Origin: Corynebacterium riegelii | Lineage (GTDB): Bacteria > Actinomycetota > Actinomycetes > Mycobacteriales > Mycobacteriaceae | Direction: 5' to 3' | NCBI RefSeq assembly: GCF_016728505.1 | Contig: NZ_CP068159.1 | Coordinates: 310,001-374,000, forward strand | DNA length: 64,000 nt | In this document: in pieces, positions 17,914 to 25,467 of the stretch | Numbering within the stretch: the stretch's first letter is position 1 | How the letters are laid out: every line of letters starts with the position of its first letter | Notes under the pieces: generated by a model | What the model was told of the DNA's origin: nothing | Database searches by the model: none | What the model saw: the letters and a program-made list of their open reading frames with translations, nothing else | Program-made: the position numbers and the translations under genes

Positions 17914-18168
17914 ATGAATTTTCTTAGCCTGACCGAACAAACCGCACACACCGCCCTCGGGCATCTCCCCGAGCGCGTCCCAATCCCCACAGCCACCCTC
18001 GACCCCTCCCATACAGCCACCGCCCTGTCCCAACTCCAGGCCAAGGAGCTTCTGCTTCACGACGCCACGTTTCACCCCCTCACCGCCCACCTCAAATCCA
18101 TCGCCACCTTTGCTCGAAGCGTCGTTGATGCGGACGACGCGTGGGCTAGGAGGTTTGGCCGTGACTGA
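17914..18168 (+). CDS. Small helical protein paired with the downstream hydrolase
   Basis: 84 residues from the ATG at 17914 (MNFLSLTEQTAHT). Two predicted amphipathic helices (about 24-50, LDPSHTATALSQLQAKELLL, and 58-80) with no signal peptide. Size, helix-loop-helix look and position directly before a DUF1023 hydrolase resemble WXG100-like partners, but no clear W-x-G is present. Overlaps the next gene by 8 bases, which carries its AGGAGG inside this gene, so translation is coupled. Function not recognised. Confidence 0.7.
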   Translation: MNFLSLTEQTAHTALGHLPERVPIPTATLDPSHTATALSQLQAKELLLHDATFHPLTAHLKSIATFARSVVDADDAWARRFGRD

Positions 18169-19345
18169 CCTCGCGTATGCCCCGAGCCTGTTTCCTACCC
18201 AGCTGCGCAGCGTTGCTAGCGCCTGGCGGCTTACCGCCAGGGCGTTATCGGCCCGCGCCGCCGCCGTGCGCCGCGCGATTGACGCGTTGAAGGCCAGCGG
18301 CTTCGACGGTCCCGCGCCGCAGCAGGCGTATAAGCGTTTAGAGTCTTACGCCGCTAGTTACGAGGCCGCCGCCGCACGCGCCGAACGCGTCGCCGACGTG
18401 ATGACGCTGGCCGCCCAACAGCAGGACCTCATCGACCAGGCTGCCGCCGACGCTCTTCACCAGCGCACCATTGTGCTGCTGAATCTGATGTCGAAGCAGC
18501 TGGATATGGCGGTTGCCAAACATCTCAACCCAACCGTTGCGGATCGGATGGAGAGGTTGGTGGATGGGGTTGGCGTGGACGTCGATACGCTACATGCCCA
18601 ACACATGGCCACCCTGCCCGCCACAACCCAACTGGCCATCGAGCGGGCCGGCGGGACCGTGCTTGAGGCCGGGCCCGGGGCGACCACCGTGATGGTTGGT
18701 AATGCCGTGGACCCCGCGCGCATCATCACCATGGTCGCGGGTGTCTCCAGCGGTGACCCGCGCGACCTGCCCGCTGAGCTGGCGAAAGCCCAACGCATCG
18801 CGGAGACCACCGGCGCGTCCGTGGTGGTGTGGCAAGGCTACGACCCGCCCAAAGACCTGGCTGAAGGCTTCTCCGGGCTGCCGGCCACGCGCGGGGCGGC
18901 GGACCTGTCCATGTTCCAACTCGCGCTTGAGCAGCGCTGGCCGGACGCCACCAAAACCGTGGTCGCACACTCCTACGGCACACTGGTGGCCAGCCGCGCC
19001 GCCCACCAGCACGGGTTGCTTGCGGATGACCTGTGGCTATTAGGCAGCCCGGGTGTCGACGGCCGCTCCGTTGACGACCTCACCCTACGCAGCCCCGATT
19101 CCGCAGTGTTCGTGGCGGACGCCTCTGACGATGTGATCCTGGCCCTGCGCAACGACGCTTTCAGCCTCCACGGCTCGACCTCCCCCAGCGACCCCAGCTA
19201 CGGCGCCACCATCATCGACGGCGTCCGCGGCAGCCACAGCGACTACTTCACCGACCAGGTGCTGCTGGATGCGTTGGCTGGTGGTGGTTCTGGCGGTGGG
19301 GTTGGTTCTGGCGCGGCGGCCGGCGCCGCGGCTGGCGCCGCTTAG
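18161..19345 (+). CDS. Alpha/beta hydrolase of the DUF1023 (Abhydrolase_8) type with N-terminal helical domain
   Basis: 394 residues from GTG 18161, preceded by AGGAGG at 18149-18154. Residues about 1-165 are helical (AWRLTARALSARAAAVRRAI and further heptad-like stretches), resembling the ESX/LXG-like leaders found on actinobacterial secreted hydrolases. Residues about 185-375 form the hydrolase: VVVWQGYDPPKDL, the nucleophile elbow VVAHSYGTLVAS with Ser, and later an Asp (VFVADASDD) and His (GSHSDYF). The C-terminus is Gly/Ala-rich (GGGSGGGVGSGAAAGAAAGAA). There is no Sec signal. Family membership is clear; export and substrate are inference. Confidence 0.85.
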   Translation: MTDLAYAPSLFPTQLRSVASAWRLTARALSARAAAVRRAIDALKASGFDGPAPQQAYKRLESYAASYEAAAARAERVADVMTLAAQQQDLIDQAAADALHQRTIVLLNLMSKQLDMAVAKHLNPTVADRMERLVDGVGVDVDTLHAQHMATLPATTQLAIERAGGTVLEAGPGATTVMVGNAVDPARIITMVAGVSSGDPRDLPAELAKAQRIAETTGASVVVWQGYDPPKDLAEGFSGLPATRGAADLSMFQLALEQRWPDATKTVVAHSYGTLVASRAAHQHGLLADDLWLLGSPGVDGRSVDDLTLRSPDSAVFVADASDDVILALRNDAFSLHGSTSPSDPSYGATIIDGVRGSHSDYFTDQVLLDALAGGGSGGGVGSGAAAGAAAGAA

Positions 19346-19353
19346 CCGTTGCG

Positions 19354-19442
19354 CTGACAAAGTTGACGACGCCATTTTGCCAAAAAGCCTCTGACCTGCG
19401 CATTTAAAATCTAGGGTGCGTCCAAAATGTCACATTTGTCAG
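19354..19442. repeat. CTGACAAA...TTTGTCAG element, copy C
   Basis: 89 bases with the terminal octamers CTGACAAA and TTTGTCAG; the left end continues GTTGACGACGC. Starts nine bases after the hydrolase stop. The 390-base gap to 19736 holds this element, copy D and an AATTCAG block, but no gene. Confidence 0.75.
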
Positions 19443-19458
19443 TGGTCCCGAAGGAATC

Positions 19459-19535
19459 CTGACAAAGTTGACGAGGCTATTTTGGCGACCTGGGCGTTTG
19501 CCGACCGGCAGCGGGCGCCCCGTCATCTTTGTCAG
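19459..19535. repeat. CTGACAAA...TTTGTCAG element, copy D
   Basis: 77 bases, in tandem with copy C (16 bases apart, the same spacing as copies A and B). Interior GGCGACCTGGGCGTTTGCCGA is nearly identical to copy E at 27476. Confidence 0.8.
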
Positions 19536-19570
19536 TGCTCCACTTTGTCGGCCAACGGCCCAGGGGCGGA

Positions 19571-19632
19571 TCCTGAATTCTTTGCCCGATTTTGGGAAAC
19601 AAATTCAGGATTGACGGCGCCGCTCTGAATTC
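19571..19632. repeat. AATTCAG/CTGAATT block, second locus
   Basis: CTGAATTCTTTGCCCG, then AATTCAG, then CTGAATTCTTT, closely matching 3296-3366 including the GGCGGCGC-like spacer. It sits next to CTGACAAA elements at both loci. Confidence 0.75.
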
Positions 19633-19702
19633 TTTTGAGGAGACCTGGCACCTCGGGCAAAAAGAAGTACGACGGCAGCCTAACCGTCCGTGCCACAATC
19701 CG

Positions 19703-19710
19703 TATAGAAT
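19703..19710 (+). promoter_or_regulatory. Possible -10 box for the XRE operon
   Basis: TATAGAAT lies 25 bases upstream of the XRE gene start, with TAACCGTCC-type sequence about 17 bases before it but no clear -35. Single-gene evidence only. Confidence 0.4.
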
Positions 19711-19735
19711 CAAAAACAAAGGCGGGTGATTCACA

Positions 19736-20074
19736 ATGAAGCAAAACAATACATCCTTCGGCAGCCGGCTCACGCAAGCGCGAAAAGAAGTCGGAATGTC
19801 CCAGCGGGACCTTGCGCGTGTGAGTGGGATATCGCAGCCAACTATCCAACGCATCGAAACTGGCGCGCGGGAGCCTTCGCTCTTGCAGCTCTCGGCGCTT
19901 GCGTTTGGGTGCGGAGTAAGCGTTGATACCCTGCGCGGGTCAAGTCCACTACGTGAGGAAGTGCGCGTTGCCGGCCGCACAAATGACGCTGGCTCGGATG
20001 ATTTAGCCGAATATCTTCTTTACGCGTTGGAGCTCTCACGCGAGCTAGACGAAATTGGGATTCCCAGACGATGA
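19736..20074 (+). CDS. XRE-family HTH regulator
   Basis: 112 residues. The Cro/C1 helix-turn-helix spans about residues 8-65: FGSRLTQARKEVGMSQRDLA, then SGISQPTIQRIETGAREPSL. The C-terminal about 40 residues are acidic and helical and may contact the next gene product. First gene of a three-gene unit; its stop overlaps the protease start by 4 bases (ATGA). In similar modules the XRE protein represses its own operon and the ImmA-like protease cleaves it. That regulation is inferred here from family. Confidence 0.9.
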   Translation: MKQNNTSFGSRLTQARKEVGMSQRDLARVSGISQPTIQRIETGAREPSLLQLSALAFGCGVSVDTLRGSSPLREEVRVAGRTNDAGSDDLAEYLLYALELSRELDEIGIPRR

Positions 20075-20889
20075 GAAGCAACGAAGTTATCGGCCGGGAA
20101 GCAGCCAACGCTTGCCGAAAAGAGTGGAAATTGGGTTTCACGCCCATCGGCAACCTTCCGAAGCTGATTGAAGATAGGTGCAAGGTCGGCGTCGCACTTA
20201 TTCACACCGATTCCCCAGGCCATGGCATGACAATGCAGCTCGGCGACCACACCATCATGGCAGTCGGATGTACTCCGCATCCGATGCGTCTGCAATCAAC
20301 CCTCGCCCACGAACTCGGTCACCTTCGAATAGGTACGGTCAACCGTCAATTGGGATCCAAAGGGTGGGAAAAACGCAGTTCAGAAGAAATTCAGGCCGAT
20401 AGTTTTGCTCGCCATTTTCTACTCCCCACGGAGGCACTCAAAGGTTTTGGAAAGCAGTCACACGAATTGGAGCTTTCGAACCTTGTGCAGAACTTTCGCG
20501 TATCGCCTGCCATTGCTGCGATTCAGATGCGAGACTCGGGACTCATCGATGAACAGCTATGTATCGAATTCGGAACAATCTCAACGAAAACACTTGCCGC
20601 AAAATTCGGCTGGCTGTCCGAATACAACGCTCTAGCAGCTGCTTCTCTCACGCCACGACCACCACAAGCGCTCATGGCGCGGGCTGTTGAGGCATACCAA
20701 TGGCGCCAGATTAGTGCTAGTGCGCTTGCACGCCTCCAAGGTGAAAAAGAAACCACACGCTTTGAAAAAGCCTTGGAGCAACAAGGGATTACGCCGTCGC
20801 CAATATCCACTTCGCCCGCCCGTCCAACTCCAGCAGATGGAGGATTGACGCCGGCCGAGATTGAAGTCCTCATGAATGGCGAAACGTAG
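20071..20889 (+). CDS. ImmA/IrrE-family metalloprotease
   Basis: 272 residues. The zinc motif STLAHELGHLRIG (HExxH at about residues 79-83) with EEIQADSFARHFLLP about 30 residues on (third ligand Glu/Asp region) matches the ImmA/IrrE (COG2856) peptidase family, which cleaves XRE repressors. The C-terminal about 110 residues are helical with a Pro-rich tail, with no recognised domain. It is wedged between an XRE regulator (4-base overlap) and a PIN-like gene (1-base overlap), the arrangement of toxin-antitoxin or mobile-element control modules. Confidence 0.9.
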   Translation: MRSNEVIGREAANACRKEWKLGFTPIGNLPKLIEDRCKVGVALIHTDSPGHGMTMQLGDHTIMAVGCTPHPMRLQSTLAHELGHLRIGTVNRQLGSKGWEKRSSEEIQADSFARHFLLPTEALKGFGKQSHELELSNLVQNFRVSPAIAAIQMRDSGLIDEQLCIEFGTISTKTLAAKFGWLSEYNALAAASLTPRPPQALMARAVEAYQWRQISASALARLQGEKETTRFEKALEQQGITPSPISTSPARPTPADGGLTPAEIEVLMNGET

Positions 20890-21515
20890 TGCATATCCTC
20901 GACACTGGACCAATATTCAAGTTTCTGACTACAGATTGTGCGCCCCAACTACTGCTAGCGCTGGGAAACAACCCCATTCATGTGCCGGAAGCTGTGGCGT
21001 ACGAAGTGGTCGACACCCCAACGCGGCATACTCAGTTCGCAAGGGCAGCCGAGGTGTGGCCAAGGATCCCTGAGCGGTTCAAAGTGATTCTCCCTGATGC
21101 TCCGACCGATGAACTACGGGAACTGAGTCGGTCCGTCCTCAAAGCAGACTTCGACGACATGTACGCCCAAACCCGAGACCGCGGAGAGAACATGGCCATC
21201 CTCCACGCTGTTTCCCTTGCCAGGAAGGGCCGAACCGTACTTGTCATCTGCGACGAGGAAGAAGGAACTTCCACGATCCTTCGCGAAGCGAACAAACTGA
21301 AGCTGCAGCAAACCACTGGCCGCCACACTCCCGGTGGCCAGATCCACCATGCAGACACGATCACACTTCTGCGGTGGGCTCTCGAAGGGGGCGGTTTTTC
21401 GTCTATCGACGCCTTTGTAAAGAAGTACAACGCCATGGCCTCCCTCGACTCCTCCCTACCGCGAGAGGTGAAAAAGACCGGACTTACAAAAAGCCCTCCA
21501 TGGCCCCGACCATGA
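20889..21515 (+). CDS. PIN-like domain protein, putative toxin/RNase
   Basis: 208 residues, GTG start at 20889 sharing its G with the upstream TAG stop. Starts MHILDTGPIFKFL, with the first PIN Asp at residue 5. Further acidic residues sit in HVPEAVAYEV, RGENMAILHAV and VLVICDEEEGTS, matching the order of PIN active-site residues. The C-terminal part (HADTITLLRWALEGGG) may be a lid. In this operon it is the likely effector; it resembles the DUF4411/PIN partners of COG2856-XRE modules. The last about 30 bases overlap the end of the convergent metalloprotease gene. Toxicity is inference. Confidence 0.8.
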   Translation: MHILDTGPIFKFLTTDCAPQLLLALGNNPIHVPEAVAYEVVDTPTRHTQFARAAEVWPRIPERFKVILPDAPTDELRELSRSVLKADFDDMYAQTRDRGENMAILHAVSLARKGRTVLVICDEEEGTSTILREANKLKLQQTTGRHTPGGQIHHADTITLLRWALEGGGFSSIDAFVKKYNAMASLDSSLPREVKKTGLTKSPPWPRP

Positions 21516-24066
21516 CGTGGGTGGCAAGCCAGGAGCCAGCGGCGAGGGCGGCGCCGCCCAGCGTCATCAACACGCCAAGGATGATGGACACCACGGTCAA
21601 GGGCTCGGTCAAGGGTTCGGTCGCGGTACCAGCAGAGGAAGCGGCGGGGCCTGTGTCAAAAGAGCCGGGGTCGGCGGGTGTCACGGTGACGCCGTCGGCG
21701 TGGGTTGGCTGGACGGTGGTCACGCGCGGGACGGCTGGGATGCTGGTCAGCGGTGCAGCGCTCGGGCCGGAACCTGGACCAGCGCCGGGGCCAGAGTCAG
21801 CACCGGGACCGGGAGCGGCCGGCGGGCGGGTTGGCAGCGGCGCTGGAACAGCAGGACCACCAGCACCAGGGCCACCAACACCAGGACCACCAGAAGCAGA
21901 ATCATCAGCATCAGCATCAGAAGGCGCAACCTCGGTCAGGGCCGGCTTTAGCTTGCCCTCCACCACTGCGCGGACGGGGCCGGTGGCGTCTGAAGGCAGC
22001 TCCGAAACCACCCGCTCGATTTCGTCCTTGGTGTAATCCAACACCGGGATGGACAGCGTTTGGTTGTACTGGACCTCGCCGTCTTGGTTAAACAGGGTGA
22101 ATTCAACTGGCAGGGTGGGTTGGGGGTGGGCGGGGTTGGGGTTGACGGGGACGTCGATAAGCAACTTGCCCTCGCTGGCCGAAAGGCCGGCAACTGTGAC
22201 CTTTTGTACCCAGCTTTGGTTGAGGTAGCGGGCCTCAAGCGTGAACTCGTGGGCGGCGGTGCCGTAGTTGCTGATCTCGGCGTGGACGACGTTGTTGCGG
22301 CTGGCGGTGAGGACGCCGTTGGGCTTCTCAGGGGTGTCTACAAGCCGGAAGCCGCCGGTGCCGTTCTGCGAGTCGGCGGCGAGTTTGATCAGGCCGCGGA
22401 CCTCGTCCTCGGTTTTCTGCGGGATTTCAGGGGTGACCTGGCCAATCGCGCGACCCACGCGGCCGCCGGTCAGCGTCAGGTTCTCCCAGTCCGGGGCGAT
22501 GCGGAACTCGCCCGGCGCGCACAGTTGGCCTGCGGGCGCGGTCTCGCAATACGCCGGCCAGGAGCCGCTGGTGGACCACGCATCTGTAAACCCGAAGTGG
22601 GAGAACTGATACAGGTAGTTCATCGTGGACTTGTAGCCCGGGATATAGTCGTAGCCGCGCGGGCGGTCGTTGAATTTGATGGAGCCGCTGTGGTCCAGGC
22701 CGAGGTTGTGGCCGAACTCATGAAGCATGGTGTTGCGCACCTGCTCGTCACTACTGATGTCCTTGTACCAGGCCACGTAGAAGGCGCTGCCGGGCATCTG
22801 CCCACGGCCGGAGGCGCCGATGCCGGGCGCCATCTGATCACCAATCACGCCGAGGTGGAAGACGGCGTCGCGGGAACCTAGCAGGTCATTGGTAAAGGCG
22901 TTGAAGACTTGGCTGCTGACCTTGTTTTCAAAGGGGTATTTGGCAAACGGGATTTCGCCGCCTTTGTAGGTATCGGCGTGGTAGGTGTGGTACCACTCGC
23001 CGGCGTCGATATGCAGGCGCACCCCGCCGCGGTCAAACTCTTTGACCAGGTCATCCAGGATCTTTTTGGACGGCCGGTAGGCGTTCTTGTTCGCCGCCGC
23101 ACACTCCGCCCAGTCGGTGAGCCCCTGAACGTTGACGGCGAAGCGGCCTTCAACCTTGCAGGCGTCTTGGTTGGTGAACTCCGGCACCATCCAGTTCAGC
23201 TGCAAAAACACGTCTTTTTTATCCGGCCCGGCACCCCATTTGTGCAGGTCTAACGCTTCCCCGCCGTCGGGGGTGAAGGAGCCGCGTTCCCATTCGTCGG
23301 GGATGCCGTCCCCATCGTGGTCCATGGAGATCGGCTGCGGGGTCACGCGCACGCGCACCTGCGCCTCGAACGTCTCGCCGGGTGCGACCTCACGCGCCCA
23401 GCGCGCACCCTGGATGTCCGCGCCACCAGCAGCACCCTGCACGCCGACACCGCTGCCGGGGATGGCTTCGCCGAAGCTATCGGAGAACCCGGAGCTGACG
23501 TGCCCTTCGTTTGGGCTAAACGCAATGTCATAGCCCGGCGCGGCGGAGCGGGCGGTGATCGTGCCGTTGTCATACTCGCCCACGAACTCGGTGCCGGCGC
23601 TAAAGGAGCGGTGGCGCATGTCCGCCCGCACCCACTTCACGCTGCTGGTGGTGTTCGTTGCGCTTTGGGTGACCACCACGGTGTCGCCGTGCAGCTCTAC
23701 GGTGCGGGTGACTGTGATGCCGGTGGTGGCGTCCGTGGACACCATGGTCACGGTGTTGCCCACCCGGTTGACGGTTGCGCCGTCCTGATACTGCGGCTTG
23801 CCGCCGATCCACATCCGCGTTTGCACACGCGAGTCAAACACGCCGGCCATGCTCAGCGGCGCGTCCCACGTAAACTCCAGCTCATTGCCAAAATCGGTTG
23901 CGTTGAGCTCGGCGGCGCGCAGCACATCGTCCTCACTGTCGCGCGCGTAGGTTGCCGTTGTGCCACTGATGGTTGTTGCGGCTTGAGCATGCGTATCGAC
24001 GCCCACGCCAACCCCCACCAACGCCCCCACCACACCAAGTGCAAGCACAGTTTTTGGAATACGCAT
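21484..24066 (-). CDS. Secreted, membrane-anchored metzincin-type zinc protease
   Basis: 860 residues. A signal peptide (about 1-30, VLALGVVGALVGVGVGV then AQA) leads to a beta-rich N-terminal domain (about 30-255) and a catalytic domain. The extended zinc motif HEFGHNLGLDH is near residues 448-458, and a Met-turn-like STMNYLY lies about 28 residues later, as in reprolysin-like metzincins. DHDGDGIPDEWERG (about 250) looks like a calcium-binding thrombospondin type 3-like loop. Then come Ig-like strands, a Pro/Gly-rich spacer (about 740-800) and a C-terminal TM segment beginning LTVVSIILGVL, with no LPXTG. It probably acts at the cell surface. Directly downstream of the split surface-protein locus. 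Confidence 0.9.
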   Translation of the reverse strand: MRIPKTVLALGVVGALVGVGVGVDTHAQAATTISGTTATYARDSEDDVLRAAELNATDFGNELEFTWDAPLSMAGVFDSRVQTRMWIGGKPQYQDGATVNRVGNTVTMVSTDATTGITVTRTVELHGDTVVVTQSATNTTSSVKWVRADMRHRSFSAGTEFVGEYDNGTITARSAAPGYDIAFSPNEGHVSSGFSDSFGEAIPGSGVGVQGAAGGADIQGARWAREVAPGETFEAQVRVRVTPQPISMDHDGDGIPDEWERGSFTPDGGEALDLHKWGAGPDKKDVFLQLNWMVPEFTNQDACKVEGRFAVNVQGLTDWAECAAANKNAYRPSKKILDDLVKEFDRGGVRLHIDAGEWYHTYHADTYKGGEIPFAKYPFENKVSSQVFNAFTNDLLGSRDAVFHLGVIGDQMAPGIGASGRGQMPGSAFYVAWYKDISSDEQVRNTMLHEFGHNLGLDHSGSIKFNDRPRGYDYIPGYKSTMNYLYQFSHFGFTDAWSTSGSWPAYCETAPAGQLCAPGEFRIAPDWENLTLTGGRVGRAIGQVTPEIPQKTEDEVRGLIKLAADSQNGTGGFRLVDTPEKPNGVLTASRNNVVHAEISNYGTAAHEFTLEARYLNQSWVQKVTVAGLSASEGKLLIDVPVNPNPAHPQPTLPVEFTLFNQDGEVQYNQTLSIPVLDYTKDEIERVVSELPSDATGPVRAVVEGKLKPALTEVAPSDADADDSASGGPGVGGPGAGGPAVPAPLPTRPPAAPGPGADSGPGAGPGSGPSAAPLTSIPAVPRVTTVQPTHADGVTVTPADPGSFDTGPAASSAGTATEPLTEPLTVVSIILGVLMTLGGAALAAGSWLATHVMVGAMEGFL

Positions 24067-24084
24067 GACTACCGTTTCGCCTTC

Positions 24085-25464
24085 CTAGAAATTGAGCCCG
24101 GACTGTGTAACAAACGCGTACGCGCCGCCCGCCACCAAGGCGAGCAGGCCAAGGACAATCGGCAAGATCGTGGCTGCGCTAGAGGTTGCGGGTTTCTGTG
24201 CCGGCGCAACCTTCACGGTGATGGTCACCGTGTTGGTGGAGCCGTCCGCGTAGATCACGTTCACCGGGAAATGGCGCTGCTCCCCCACCGGAACAGATGC
24301 CGGGATGGTTGCCGTGAACACGCCCGCCGGCGTAATGCGCGCGCCCCATTCGGTGCTCTGCAGATCAAACGTGGTGATCTCGGCTCCCGCGGGACGCTTG
24401 ATCGCCCCGGCAACTTTTGCGCCGGCTCGGTGGGTGAGGGTGAGGGGGTTAAGCGTTTCGTCGTCACGCAAATGCTCATTGCCTTGCGATGTCTTGACGG
24501 TGAGTAGTGCGGTGATGGTTTCGCGGCTGCCGTCGTTGTAGCTCACTGCGACCTTGATGCTGCGGGGGCCGGGCAGTGCGGTCGGGTCCGCGTGGGCGGT
24601 GAGCGTGCCCTGCTTGTCGACGCTCAACGACACACCATCTACCCCCTCAACCAGCGAAAACGTTGCCGGGACCTGGGAGTCCAACGGCATGCGCACGCGT
24701 GCGCCGGCGTTGACCGTGGCTGCTGTGTAGGACGGGTTGTACTGGCTGCGCTGGCTTGCCGTGGCTGTCGCCTCAACCGCAACCACCGCCTGGGAGGTAT
24801 CCGGCAAGGACACCACCACCGGGATACGCACCTTGGTGTCCGGCACAACCTCGGGGCGAGGCTGCACCCGCAACGCGCCGGAGTCCTTGTTGACCTCGAC
24901 GTCCCAGTGCTCATCGGCAAACTCAGCACCGACGCCGAAGGTAGTTTCCTCCGGCAGGTTCTCAAACGCCTTCGGCAACACCGGCTCCACCGAGCCCTCA
25001 TGCACCGGGTCGAGCTCCACGGTGAGATCCCGCAGCGCGCGTGCCATGGACTCCACCTCAAACTCGGCGCTCAGCGCCTCTGCAGAGGCATCGGCGTAAG
25101 CCACCTGCAGCGCCACGGTGTAAACCGTTGCCGGCGCCGCATCCTTAGGCACCGTTACGCACACCGTGTTGTCGTTGCCAAGCGTGACCGTTTGCACGCC
25201 GCCATTGCTAGTCACCGTCACCGAGGCGTCCTTGGGCAGGTCCTTCGGTGCGGCACTGCAGGTCAACGCGCCGGGTTCAACGATGGTGCGCTCGTACGTT
25301 GGCTGGTGGCGTTCACTATCCGTCACCGGATCAGCAACACCAATCACGGTTTCGATCTTGCGGTGGGAGCCGTCGTTGAAAAACGCAAGCGCACCAAAGC
25401 GAAGAGGCTCCGGATCCTGTGGTGCTGTGGCGCGCAGGTCACCCGTGAACTCATCAACCACCAC
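24085..25464 (-). pseudogene. C-terminal half of a surface protein, cut off by an in-frame TAG
   Basis: 459 codons readable from a GTG at 25464, only one codon after the TAG (25468-25470) that ends the upstream frame, and in the same frame. The fold continues across the stop: a strand before it (DKEHNTLNG) runs into VVVDEFTGDLRA, as in the other Ig-like repeats. This half has four YPDG/Rib-like repeats ending in VSLPDTSQ, VSYNDGSRE and VIYADGSTN, then a TM anchor ILPIVLGLLALVAGGAYAF near the end and no LPXTG. Without a signal peptide it could not be exported alone. Most likely one gene (24085-27303, 1073 codons) with a recent nonsense mutation; readthrough or a base-call error are alternatives. 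Confidence 0.8.
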
Positions 25465-25467
25465 CCG

